Shown: piece by piece, positions 35,172 to 46,388 of the stretch
How the letters are laid out: the number at the start of each line of letters is the position of its first letter
Numbering within the stretch: the stretch's first letter is position 1
Origin: Panopea generosa
Lineage: Eukaryota; Mollusca; Bivalvia; Adapedonta; Hiatellidae
NCBI GenBank assembly: GCA_029582155.1
Contig: CM055907.1
Location: 9,094,451 to 9,158,450 of the forward strand
Reading direction: 5' to 3'
Length of the DNA stretch: 64,000 nucleotides
The notes under the pieces: generated by a model
Database searches by the model: none
What the model was told of the DNA's origin: nothing
The model's input: the letters and a program-made list of their open reading frames with translations, nothing else
Translations under genes and position numbers: made by a program

Positions 35172-35869
35172 CACTTTATTTGCATATGCTTCGTACTGGT
35201 TCTCACAGGAAGACGTGAATTGTCTCAAAGTAAATCATTCACAAAGTAAATAAGTTTTTAAAACCATACTATCGTCAGTAATAATTGAAATTTGAGATTC
35301 CATGTTCTGATACCATCTTCATGTTCCTCATTTCAGGTGAGGTACTCCCTGTTAAAAAAACAACAAAGAGGTTGCTCACATATTTTTCAATGGGACCGAT
35401 TCTGATATCCAAATCTGGTTCACCAAAGAGAGAATCTTACATTCATCCTGCGAAGATGTGATGAAACAAGATTTTAACGTATTTTCTATTCTGGGGAATG
35501 CTGTGTAGACTATATTCTCTTCTAAACCAATCATTTTCCTTTCAATTTACTTAGTTAAGTTTTTCTTGGAACGTATATTTATCATGTATCTACTTCATAG
35601 TCACATCTGGGTAATCAAGCCAGAGCATATAAATTGAATTATGGTTGTCATCGGCCAATTTAAATGAAAGATTATATTCTATTTACAAATCATCGAGCCC
35701 ACTTCCTGAGTGGAAACAATACTGGGTGTATTTTTAAATAGGGACCAGAAAAGATACTTTCTATCAATTATAAATAGCTTTTATTCTCAATTCTATTAGT
35801 ATGTATCACTGTGTAATTAGTATATGTATATCTAAAATGTTGATTATAAACACGTATTGTTTAAACCAA

Positions 35870-35935
35870 AGAAGAATCAGGTCGAGCTAGGATTCGAACC
35901 CGTAATTACAGGCGTAAGTGGCCAGTTTTATTTGA
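35870..35935 (-). repeat. tRNA-like fragment with B box
   Basis: Minus strand carries GGGTTCGAATCCTAGCTCGACC. It is not a foldable complete tRNA, so a SINE remnant is likely. Confidence 0.35.
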
Positions 35936-36079
35936 TGTTGTACCGTCACGTTTTTGCCGTCATGTTTTTTGCATACCAGACGATGATTTCTGTGTATTTG
36001 ACCGGGTACTTATTTTTCGTCATAAGTCCCTACTCAAAGTGCTTATCCTACCTTACTGTGACGTTAAAACAATTTATGA

Positions 36080-36345
36080 CGTGAAGTATTAAATCATATG
36101 ACGTAATATAAGCCATTGTGGTAAATATATAATATTAGTTTTAAAGTAAAATAATTATTCAATGTGTTTGGTATGCAAGAAAAATAATCTTACATGACTT
36201 TTCGGCTCAGATTGAAATTTCAGTTTCTTGGGATAACTGTTTTCGCCAGAATTCGTCCTAGCCTCGTTTCCTCCTTAACAGATATCCCTCGGGACGGAAT
36301 TTTCTATCCAACCCTCAAACCCATGTAATATTCTTATATTATACA
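36080..36345 (+). repeat. Dispersed repeat, copy A
   Basis: Aligns with 48,340-48,630: AATGTGTTTGGNATGCAAG, ACTGTTTTC, TATCCNTCGNGACG, TCTATCC and CTCATGTAA blocks in the same order. Homology ends near 36,345; after it comes a purine-rich stretch (GGGGAGGGGGTCTGGGGGCA). No coding capacity seen. Confidence 0.65.
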
Positions 36346-36689
36346 GGCCCGTAGATAGACCTAAAAAAACAGGGATTGGGGAGGGGGTCTGGGGGCATGC
36401 TCGCCAAAAAAAAATTGAGCGATGATGACATTTCTTGCGTTTTCCTACATTTCAGAACCTTTTTTGCCCATTTGGAGATATTGATTTTGGATACTTTTTC
36501 TTAATATCAAGTCCAAAAAATCTGGGGTTTTACAAATAATCACCAAATGATAACAAATGGAAAACAAAACAATGATATATTATTAATTAGATATATACTC
36601 TCAACATATTTTTTTAGCAAATAAAATGAGTTGATACATGCAAATGTAATGCAATGTGCCAAATGAATGAGTTAATTATTTATGTCTAT

Positions 36690-36990
36690 TTAATGGTAGT
36701 GGTAATGGCAGTGTTAGCTGTGATTTTGACATTGTTTATGATGGTGGAAGTAGTGTTGATAGTGTTTGTGATTATGGTAATGGTATCAGTAGGTGTAGTG
36801 TTAGTGACAGTGGCATTGGTAGTGGCAGTTAATATTGTAGTTGTTGTGATGGTGGTTGTAGTAGTGACAGTGGCAGTGGTTGTGGTATTGTTATTGATAA
36901 TGCTAATACAATTGTAAATGGTATTTATAATAGCAATGGTAGTGGTAGTGGTAGTGGTAGTGGTAGGAGTGATTGTAGTGGTAATGGTTG
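36690..36990 (+). repeat. Low-complexity GTR-rich tract
   Basis: Irregular GTGGTAGTG / GTGATGGTG repeats. The Val-rich 87-codon ORF across it is compositional. Confidence 0.85.
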
Positions 36991-37280
36991 TGGTGGTAGA
37001 TTATAGCTAAAATTCAATATTGATAAGGAGTTGCAGAATAAAAAAGAAACAATTTCGTTTAGAAGATGAAAGACCAGTCTTCCAATATGCACTGTAAATT
37101 CACATAGTAAAACAAGACAAATATTATATAACTGTTTACAGACGCAGACGCTTACATGATTGCAGGGCCAGCACAGCAACGGAAAAAGTCCCAGATCTTA
37201 ATTCTTTGCAAAATGAATGTTTACTTCTTCCTTTTAGTGAAAATCTATTTCCATATATATCTCCTTTAAAACTTGTTCAG

Positions 37281-37443
37281 GCGCGTGGTCCAGTGGTAGA
37301 GCACCGAACCCAGGATCGGAAGGTGGTGGGTTCGATCCTCCTCTCGGTCATGCGTGTTTTCCTAGAGCAAGACACCTTTTCCGCATATGCTTAGAACTTG
37401 TTATACACAGGAAGACTTCGAGCTTGAAGTTAAATAAATCAGT
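37281..37443 (+). mobile_element. tRNA-derived SINE, family 1 (best-preserved copy)
   Basis: A box GCGTGGTCCAGTGGTAGAGC, B box GTGGGTTCGATCC, body GAGCAAGACACCTTTTCCGC followed by ATATGCTTAGAACTTG and GAAGACTTCGAGC, and an AAATAAATCA tail. The head resembles a tRNA with the usual 36-40-bp A-to-B spacing. Confidence 0.88.
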
Positions 37444-37564
37444 TAAATCTGCACGTGTTGTATATATATGAAAATATTCACATTGTAAATCATTACTCCG
37501 ATCTAAAAACAGGATGTTTTATCAATAAAACAGGATGTTTCATCTATAAAACAGAATGTTTTAA

Positions 37565-37650
37565 TCGAATCTGTTTCTAAAGTATTCTGGGAATTTGAAA
37601 AAAAAATCAGATAAGCTTGGCCACATTAAAATACACATTCAAGTATCACG
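37565..37650 (+). repeat. Dispersed repeat pair (with 38,305-38,385)
   Basis: Shares CTGGGAATTTGAAAAAAAA, TCAG, GCTTGG and ACATTCAAGT, in order, with the second copy about 740 bp downstream. Both are direct. Function unknown. Confidence 0.6.
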
Positions 37651-39389
37651 CATCCGTACACGCACCCATGCAGGCACATGCTTTACAAAAATATTATATC
37701 ACGGAAATTAAGAATCATTACAGCACTGCATGTATATGTTGTTGATCAAAATAGATACGTGACTCAAAACTTAAAATAACAATACGTATAATCATGCTAA
37801 ATGTAAATACGAGAAAAAACAAATATCAGGTTGACAACATCATAAAAATTATGTATGTTTTGTTATCTAAAATAGACGCTATAGCATTTGTATACAATAT
37901 GTTCTATGTTTGTTTTTTTAATATAAAAACAAATTTTATATCAACAATATGTTAAGATATGTTTATTTCAAATATGAGTAAACTCCACGTCCGGGCAGCC
38001 CACATATCTAAGTGACTTTAGAAAGTCGTTTATATCCCCGTAAGCATCAGTATGAAATATTAGGTTCAATTATTGATGCATTAATATTATGTAAACTTAA
38101 CTACATAATCATGTTTTGTTTATCCGTCCAATATTACAAATAGTGTAGCAATTCCCAGGACTGCCTTCAGTTCGGTTAAACGTTAGCCAACATATTTTTG
38201 CTGGATAGTGGCTTAACCTCAAATTAGCACACAACACGCAACACATTATGGGAACCAGATATTAAACTTGTTTGCTGTTTAACGATGCTGAACCTAGCTT
38301 AGTTTCTTAAATACTCTGGGAATTTGAAAAAAAATCAGTTAGGCTTGGTGACATTGCAATAGACATTCAAGTGTGTATTGCCACCCATAAAAATAAAATA
38401 AGATACGATATCGAGATGTAGTGAGGCCGATAGGAATGGGAGAAGGGAAAGTGCCATTTTATGTAGAGTAAATTTTGGACAACAAAATGTGCTTTCATGT
38501 CCGGTCTAGTTGCAAATCAACTTATTATAAACCAACCGCTTTCTGGTTGTTTTGTTAATCGCGTGTAATTTTTAATGCTGTTTCTTTTTATTTCAGATTT
38601 TCAACACATTTTCACATGTTTCACAATTTGTATTTACAGCATGTATGATACAGCTTTCAACAATTATAAAAAGATTTTGATTGGTCAAATGTGAACAATC
38701 CTCCAGTAACAATCGGTAATTTTCGGCTATCTTCGATAACAAAAAATCGTGAAGCTGATTGGATGCACGGAAGATTCCTAACCGTTACGTTATATGTATA
38801 TATATACGTACTCCGCCTGCAACAACAGCGTCTACAGAGGTTCAGATGAATTTCTTGTGGTTCTGTTGTACTAGGGAATACTATTGTAATACTGTATTAT
38901 AATTTATTTAGTTTTAAAATGCAACAAAAACATTAAATATAGTGCCTCAAAGTACCTAGCACCAAAAACAGGGAGGCACCGGCCTCCCTGTGCCTCAGAG
39001 TAGCTACAGGCCTGCAATATACAATTCTTCCATGACATTTTTAATGATGCGATGAGTTTGAAGTTTAAAGGTCATGTAGATTTGGCAGGATATTGCATAC
39101 AGGAAATACTACTAACTTTTTATGACAATATATTTAGTATTCATGTGCTGTATCAAATGTTAGAAATATAACAAAAGTAGACTACGCGTATTGTTTTCCA
39201 ATCCTCATATATTGTGAAAATGAATTCTAAACTATGTTAAAGTTCAATAAACCTCAACATATTACAGGATTAAATCAAACTGAAGACGATAATAATTGTT
39301 TATTTATTAAGGTTCGTGACGTCTTGAATATTTTTTTCAAATACTTGCTCCGTCAAGACGATTCTTAATGAACTTGGCGCCGTATGTAG
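37651..39389. other. Intergenic DNA with one strong GC-rich hairpin
   Basis: No gene recognised. It contains the second copy of the repeat pair (38,305-38,385) and a perfect 10-bp inverted repeat, ACAGGGAGGC with loop ACCG, at 38,968-38,991, conspicuous in AT-rich surroundings. Confidence 0.5.
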
Positions 39390-39516
39390 GATGACTTTGC
39401 ATATACCATCACACTTACTTCTGGGCAATATCGCTGTTTGTACGACAAACACAATGCCTACCCAATATATATGTACGCAGAAGGTGATAAGTACGGAGTT
39501 ATGGAGACAATGTTAC
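39390..39516 (+). CDS. Candidate orphan exon
   Basis: 127 nt, phase 0 to 1, between TATGTAG and a strong GTAAGT donor. All 42 codons are open: DDFAYTITLTSGQYRCLYDK, later AYPIYMYAEGDKYGV. Composition looks like a real extracellular domain rather than noise, and the last 40 nt were amplified into the neighbouring minisatellite. The polypyrimidine tract is weak. I do not recognise the family. It could belong to the Cys-rich gene 4 kb upstream or be a stranded exon. Confidence 0.4.
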
Positions 39517-39880
39517 GTAAGTTTCAAATATCTGTTTATTAACAACTATAAGACACAAAATATATAACGCAGCAAGCGATATGTATAAAGTAATGGAGAC
39601 CATGAAACGTAAGTTTTAAGTATTAGTTTAGTTACAACTGCAATGCACAAAATCATTGAACGCAGTAGGCGATACGAACGTAGTTAGGGAGACCATAAAA
39701 CGTAAGTCTTAAGTATTGGTATGTTAACAACTATAATATACAAAACCACTGAACGCAGTAGGCGATACGTACGGGGTTAGGGTGACCATGAAACGTAAGT
39801 CTTAAGTATTGGTATATTAACAGCCATAATATACATAACCACTGAACGCAGTAGGCGATACGTACGGGGTTAGGGAGACG
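39476..39880 (+). repeat. 92-bp minisatellite derived from an exon-intron junction
   Basis: Unit starts at ACGCAG, at 39,476, 39,567, 39,660, 39,753 and 39,845. Each of the first four contains the exon end (GCGATACGTACGGGGTTAGG-like) plus the donor CGTAAGT and about 45 bp of intron. The first unit overlaps the candidate exon. Confidence 0.85.
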
Positions 39881-39882
39881 TT

Positions 39883-41660
39883 TAGAGTTAATACTTCACC
39901 ATCACGGTAGACATCGCCTTCGTCAATTCGTCAATACTTCATCTTCACGGTAGACATCGCCTTCGTCAATACTTCACCTTCACGATAGGCATCGCCTTCG
40001 TCAATTGTACAACTTCACGGTAGACGTCGCCTTCGTCAATACTTCAACTTCACGGTACCTTCAATTTCACGGTAGACATCGCTTTCGTCAATCGTACAAC
40101 TTTATGGCATATATCGCATTCATCAATGCTTCATCTTCACGGTAGACATCGCCTTCGTCAATACTTCACCTTCACGGTAGACATCGCCTTCGTCAATACT
40201 TCACCTTCTTGGTAGACATCGCCTTCGTCAATCGTACAACTTTATGGCATATATCGCCTTAGTCAATCTTACAACTTCACGGTAGACCTCCTCTATGTCA
40301 ATAATTCCCCTTCACCGGCAGACATCACCTTCGTCAATGTTACAACTTCACGGTATAGACATCGCCTTCGTCAATCTTACAACTTCAAGTTAAACATCGC
40401 CTCCGTCAATCTTACAACTTCACGGTAGACATCGCCTTCATCAATCTTACAACTTCACGGTAGACCTCGTCTATGTCAATCTTTCAATTTCACGTTAGAC
40501 ATCGCCTTGGTCAATCTTACAACTTCATGGTATATATCTCCTACGTAAATCTTTCAACTTAACAATATAAACCGCCTACGTCAATCTATCATCTCTACAG
40601 TATGTATTGCATACGTCGATCCCTATACTTCACAGTATATATTGCCTTTCGTCGTTTCATCAACTTCAAAGTATGTGTGGCCAACGCGGAGTCTATCATC
40701 TCCACAGTATGTGTTGCACACACGGAGTTTATCATCTCCATAGTATGTGCCGCCAACGCAGAGTCTACCATCACCACAGAATCTGTCGCCAACACGGAGT
40801 CTAGCATTTTCACTGTATATATCGCCTACGTCAATTCATTAAATACATACTATGTCGCCTTAGTGAAACCACCAACTTCACGGTGTATGTCGCATAAGTG
40901 AAACCACCAACTTCACGGTGTATGTCGCATAAGTGAAACCACCAACTTCACGGTGTGTGTCGCCTTAGTGAAACCACCAACTTCACTGTGTATGTCGCCT
41001 TAGTGAAACCACCAACTTCAAGGTGTGTGTCACCTTAGTGAAACCACCAACTTCTCGGTGTGTGTCGCCTTATTGAAACCACCAACTTCACGGTGTGTGT
41101 CGCCTTAGTGAAACCACCAACTTCACGGTGTACGTCGCCTTAGTGAAACCGCCAACTTCACGGTGTACGTCGCCTTAGTGAAACCTCAACCTTCACGGTG
41201 TACGTCGTCTTAGTGAAACCACCAACTTCACGGTGTATGTCGCCTTAATGAAACCACCAACTTCACTGTGTACGTCGTCTAAGTGAAACCACCAACTTCA
41301 CGGTGTATGTCAACTTAGTGAAACCATCAAATTCACGGTATGTCGCCTTAGTGAAACCACCAACTTCACGGTGTATGTCGCCTTAGTGAAACCACCAACT
41401 TCACGGTGTGTGTCGTCTTAGTGAAACCACCAACTTCATGGTGTTTGTCGCCTTAATGAAACCACCAACTTCACGGTGTGTGTCGCCTTAGTGAAACCAC
41501 CAACTTCACGGTGTATGTCTTCTTAGTGAAACCAATAACTTAACGGTGTGTGTCGCCTTAGTGAAACCACCAACTTCACGGTGTATGTTGCCTTAGTGAA
41601 ACCAGCAACTTAATGGTGCGTTTCGCCTGCGTCTATTTCTTAACTTCATTGTTTATATCA
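39883..41660 (+). repeat. 35-bp minisatellite, about 50 units in two variants
   Basis: Left half (to about 40,600): CTTCACGGTAGACATCGCC followed by TTCGTCAAT. Right half (from about 40,850): CCACCAACTTCACGGTGTAT followed by GTCGCCTTAGTGAAA. The middle is mixed and more diverged. Both variants share ACTTCACGGT and TCGCCTT, so this is one expanded family. ORFs in it are artefacts. Confidence 0.93.
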
Positions 41661-42284
41661 GGTGAACCAATCTCTACCACGGGATTTTTAGACACTGTAT
41701 TTTTTTTTTTTTTTTTTTAAAAAGTCTTAAGTATACTGATACATTTAGCACGTTCTGCACTCTAATAAGTGGAAATTATTTCCGTTACAGGTTTGTGAAT
41801 ATGTTACATGGAGAGTTTATGTGTTGTTGTTTTATGTTGTTTTTTTTCAGTGAAAAATAAAAGTTTGTCATTGAATTATACTTTGTGTGTAAATAATCTG
41901 CATTTGTAATCCATTTCCGCTTATATCAAGTTACATGTACTTTGTTATGCGCATTGTTATATATTTGTGTGTTTAGACACTATTAATATATGAATATATC
42001 TTTAATCTACAATAAATAATTTGACCGTTATTGAGCATTATTTTCTTTTTATTCAATTTTACATTAATGAGATGCACAATATAATTAAAGCTGACATTTA
42101 AACCAAATATTTATAGTGTGTGACTAGACCACAAGCACAAATATTTTGGAGCGATGTTACATACTATCACATACGTTACATACACAGGGTAACGTGCACA
42201 GCAAGTTCTTTGAGATTTCATAATGTGACCTCCGGATTTCTAGATAATTGTTCCTAGATTGGATATATATCATATGTACAGCTT
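41661..42284. other. Spacer before the large satellite
   Basis: AT-rich, with a T20 tract near 41,700. No gene or repeat family recognised. Confidence 0.5.
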
Positions 42285-42289
42285 TCTAT

Positions 42290-45200
42290 GAATAATATCG
42301 TGTCGCAGTCACATTGTATGATACCCCATCCAGTCAATGTATAGTTACACCAGGCCGACCAGATATCGTGTCGCAGTCACAATGTATGCTACCCCATCCA
42401 GTCAATGTATAGTTACACCAGGCCGGCCATATATCGTGTCGCAGTCACATTAAATGATACCGCATCCAGTCAATGTATGGTTACACCAGGCCGACCAGAT
42501 ATCGTGTCGCATTCACATTGTATGATACCCCATCCAGTCAATGTATGGATACACCAGGCCGATCAGATATTGTGTCGAATTCACATTTTATGATACCCCA
42601 TCCAGTCAATGTATGGTTACACTAGGCCGATCAGATATCGTGTCGCATTCACATTTTATGATACCCCATCCAGTCAATGTATGGTTACACCAGGCCGACC
42701 AGATATCGTGTCGCAGTCACATTGTATGATACCCCATCCAGTCAATGTATGGTTACACCAGGCCGACCAGATATCGTGTCGCAGTCACATTGTATGATAC
42801 CTCATCCAGTCAATGTATAGTTACACCAGGCCGACCAGATATCGTGTCGCAGTCACATTGTATGATACCCCATCCAGTCAATGTATAGTTACACCAGGCC
42901 GACAAGATATCGTGCCGCAGTCACATTGTATGATACCCCGTCCAGTAAATGTATGGTTACACGAGGCCGACCAGATATCGTGTCGCAGTCACATTGTATG
43001 ATACTCCATCCAGTCATTGTATGGTTACACCAGGCCGACCAGATATCGTGTCGCAGTCACATTGTATGATACCACATCCAGTCAATGTATGGTTACACCA
43101 GGCCGACCAGATATCGTGTTGCTGTCACATTGTATGATACCCATCTATTCAATGTATGGTTACACGAGGCCGACCAGATATCGTGTCGTTGTCACATTGT
43201 ATGATACCCCATCCAGTCAATGTATAGTAGCACCAGGCCGACCAGATATCGTGTGGCAGTCACATTGTTTGATACCCCATCCAGTCAATGTATAGTTACA
43301 CCAGGCCGACCAGATATCGTGTCGCAGTCACATTGTATGATACCCATCCAGTCAATGTATGGTTACACCAGGCCGACCATATATCGTGTCGCAGTCACAT
43401 TGTATGATACCCATCCAGTCAATGTATGGTTACACCAGGCCGACCAGATATCGTGTCGCAGTCACATTGTATGATACCCATCCAGTCAATGTATGGTTAC
43501 ACCAGGCCGACCAGATAATGTGTCGCAGTCACATTGTATGATACCCATCCAGTTAATGAAAAGTTACATCAGGCCGACAAGATATCGTGCCGCAGTCACA
43601 TTGTATGATACCGCATCCAGTCAATGTATGGTTACACCAGGCCGACCAGATATCGTGTCGCAGTCACATTGTATGAAACCCATCCAGTCAATGTATGGTT
43701 ACACCAGGCCGATCAGATATCGTGTCGCTGTCACATTGTATGATACCCATCCAGTCAATGTATAGTTACACCAGGCCGACAAGATATCGTGCCGCAGTCA
43801 CATTGTATGATACCCCGTCCAGTAAATGTATGGTTACACCAGGCCGACAAGATATCGTGCCGCAGTCACATTGTATGATACCTCATCCAGTCAATGTATA
43901 GTTACACCAGGCCGGCGAGATATCGTGTCGCAGTCACATTTTATGATACCTCATCCAGTCAATGTATAGTTACACCAGGCCGGCCAGATATCGTGTCGCA
44001 GTCACATTGTATGATACCCATCCAGTCAATGTATAGTTACACCAGGCCGACCAGACATCGTGTCGCAGTCACATTGAATGATACCCAACCCAGTCAATTT
44101 AAACTACACCAGGCCGACCAGATATCGTGTCGCATTCACATTGTATGATACTCAATCCAGTCAATGTATAGTTACACCAGGCCGACCAGATATCGTGTCG
44201 CAGTCACATTGCATCGCACTCACGTTGCATGATACCCAATCCAGTCAATGTATAGTTACACCAAGCCGACCAGATATCGTGTCGCAGTCACATTGTATGA
44301 TGCCCATCCAGTCAATGTATAGTTACACCAGGCCGACTAGATATCGTTTCGCTGTCACATTGTATGATACCCCATCCAGTCAATGTATAGTTACACCAGG
44401 CCGGCCAGATATCGTGTCGCAGTCTCATTGTATGATACCCATCCAGTCAATGTATAGTTACACCAGGCCGATCAGACATCGTGTCGCAGTCACATTGAAT
44501 GATACCCAACCCAGTCAATGTAAACTACACCAGGCCGACCAGATATCGTGTCGCATTCACATTGTATGATACTCAATCCAGTCAATGTAAAGTTACACCA
44601 GGCCGACCAGATATCGTGTCGCAGTCACATTGCATGATACCCATCCAGTCAATGTATAGTTACACCAAGCCGACCAGATATCGTGTCGTTGTCACATTGT
44701 ATGATACCCCATCCAGTCAATGTATAGTAGCACCAGGCCGACCAGATATCGTGTGGCAGTCACATTGTATGATACCCCATCCAGTCAATGTATAGTTACA
44801 CCAGGCCGACCAGATATCGTGTCGCAGTCACATTGCATCGCACTCACGTTGCATGATACCCCATCCAGTCAATGTATAGTTACACCAAGCCGACCAGATA
44901 TCGTGTCGCTGTCACATTGTATGATACCCCATCCAGTCAATGTATAGTTACACCAGGCCGACCAGATATCGTTTCGCTGTCACATTGTATGATACCCCAT
45001 CCAGTCAATGTATAGTTACACCAGGTCGACCAGATATCGTGTCGCAGTCACATTGTATGATACCCCATCCAGTCAATGTATAGTTACACCAGGCCGACCA
45101 GATATCGTGTCGCAGTCATATTGTATGATACCCATCAAATCAATGTATAGTTACACCAAGCCGACCAGATATCGTGTCGCTGTCACATTGTATGATACCC

Positions 45201-46388
45201 CATACAGTCCATGTATAGTTACACCAGGCCGACAAGATATCGTGTCGCTGTCACATTGTATGGTACCCCATCCAGTCAATGTATAGTTACACCATGCCGA
45301 CCAGATATCGTGTTGCAGTCACATTGTATGATACCCCATCCAGTCAATATATAGTTACACCAGGCCGACCAGATATCGTGTCGCAGTCACATTGTATGAT
45401 GCCCATCCAGTCAATGTATAGTTACACCAGGCCGACTAGATATCTTGTCGCAGTCACATTGTATGATACCCCATCCATTCAATGAATAGTTACACCAGAC
45501 CGACCAGATATCGTGTCGCAGTCACATTGTATGATACCCCATCCAGTCAATGTAAAGTTACACCAGGACGACTAGATATCGTGTCGCAGTCACATTGTAT
45601 GATACCCATCCAGTCAATGTATAGTGACACCAGGCCGACCAGATATCGTGTCGCTATCACATTGTATGATACCCAACCCAGTCAATGTAAACTACACCAG
45701 GCCGACCAGATATCGTGTCGCATTCACATTGTATGATACTCAATCCAGTCAATGTATAGTTACACCAGGCCGACCAGATATCGTGTTGCAGTCACATTGT
45801 ATGATACCCCATCCAGTCAATATATAGTTACACCAGGCCGACCAGATATCGTGTCGCAGTCACATTGTATGATGCCCATCCAGTCAATGTATAGTTACAC
45901 CAGGCCGACGAGATATCTTGTCGCAGTCACATTGTATGATACCCCATCCATTCAATGAATAGTTACACCAGACCGACCAGATATCGTGTCGCAGTCACAT
46001 TGTATGATACCCCATCCAGTCAATGTAAAGTTACACCAGGACGACTAGATATCGTGTCGCAGTCACATTGTATGATACCTATCCAGTCAATGTATAGTGA
46101 CACCAGGCCGACCAGATATCGTGTCGCTATCACATTGTATGATACCCCATCCAGTCAATGTAAAGTTACACCAGGACGACTAGATATCGTGTCGCAGTCA
46201 CATTGTATGATACCCATCCAGTCAATGTATAGTGACACCAGGCCGACCAGATATCGTGTCGCTATCACATTGTATGATACCCCATCCAGTCAATGTAAAG
46301 TTACACCAGGACGACTAGATATCGTGTCGCAGTCACATTGTATGATACCCATCCAGTCAATGTATAGTGACACCAGGGCGACCAGATT
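42290..46388 (+). repeat. 68-bp satellite array, upstream of gene copy 2
   Basis: About 60 monomers, mostly 68 bp with some 67 bp, same unit and orientation as 1-305. Each has a GATATC (EcoRV) core in most units. Higher-order structure is visible: a roughly 473-bp block repeats (45,279 and 45,752), a 135-bp dimer repeats three times at the right edge (about 46,010-46,388), and a rare CATCGCACTCACGTTG insertion recurs at about 44,212 and 44,837. Unit length is not a multiple of 3 and dozens of overlapping ORFs result from it; none is a gene. Confidence 0.97.

Larger units (their letters stand above)
32854..35508 (+). pseudogene. Secreted-type Cys-rich / sushi-like protein, four exons, frameshifted
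   Basis: Exons: 32854-32920 (phase 0 to 1, DCGGSCTTNQMCNTDRNICS, a knot of four Cys), 33971-34135 (phase 1 to 1, CKPLDAQEGV, LKILCGQG, WLFVNC, GNWNP: the Cys-Cys-Cys-Gly-Trp order of a sushi/CCP module), 34473-34654 (phase 1 to 0, WSLAFKDVSDDG, HYRNNHIASVWSSSCIKK) and 35337-35508. The last begins VRYSLLK and continues with VAHIFFNGTDSDIQIWF only if one A of an A7 run near 35,355 is ignored. This WSLAF...FNGT domain resembles an uncharacterised module I associate with mollusc secreted proteins. Signal-peptide exon and 3' exons were not found. It may be a pseudogene, or the extra A an assembly error. Confidence 0.6.

Noticed and set aside
34955..35253. Cys/Met-rich repeat ORFs on both strands
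   Set aside because: 24-bp minisatellite inside an intron; open in several frames at once.
36654..36917. Val/Met-rich ORF resembling a membrane protein
   Set aside because: Low-complexity GTR repeat; composition alone explains the hydrophobicity.
37281..37350. tRNA gene
   Set aside because: Has A and B boxes but continues into the SINE body and recurs with the same tail elsewhere; a SINE head.
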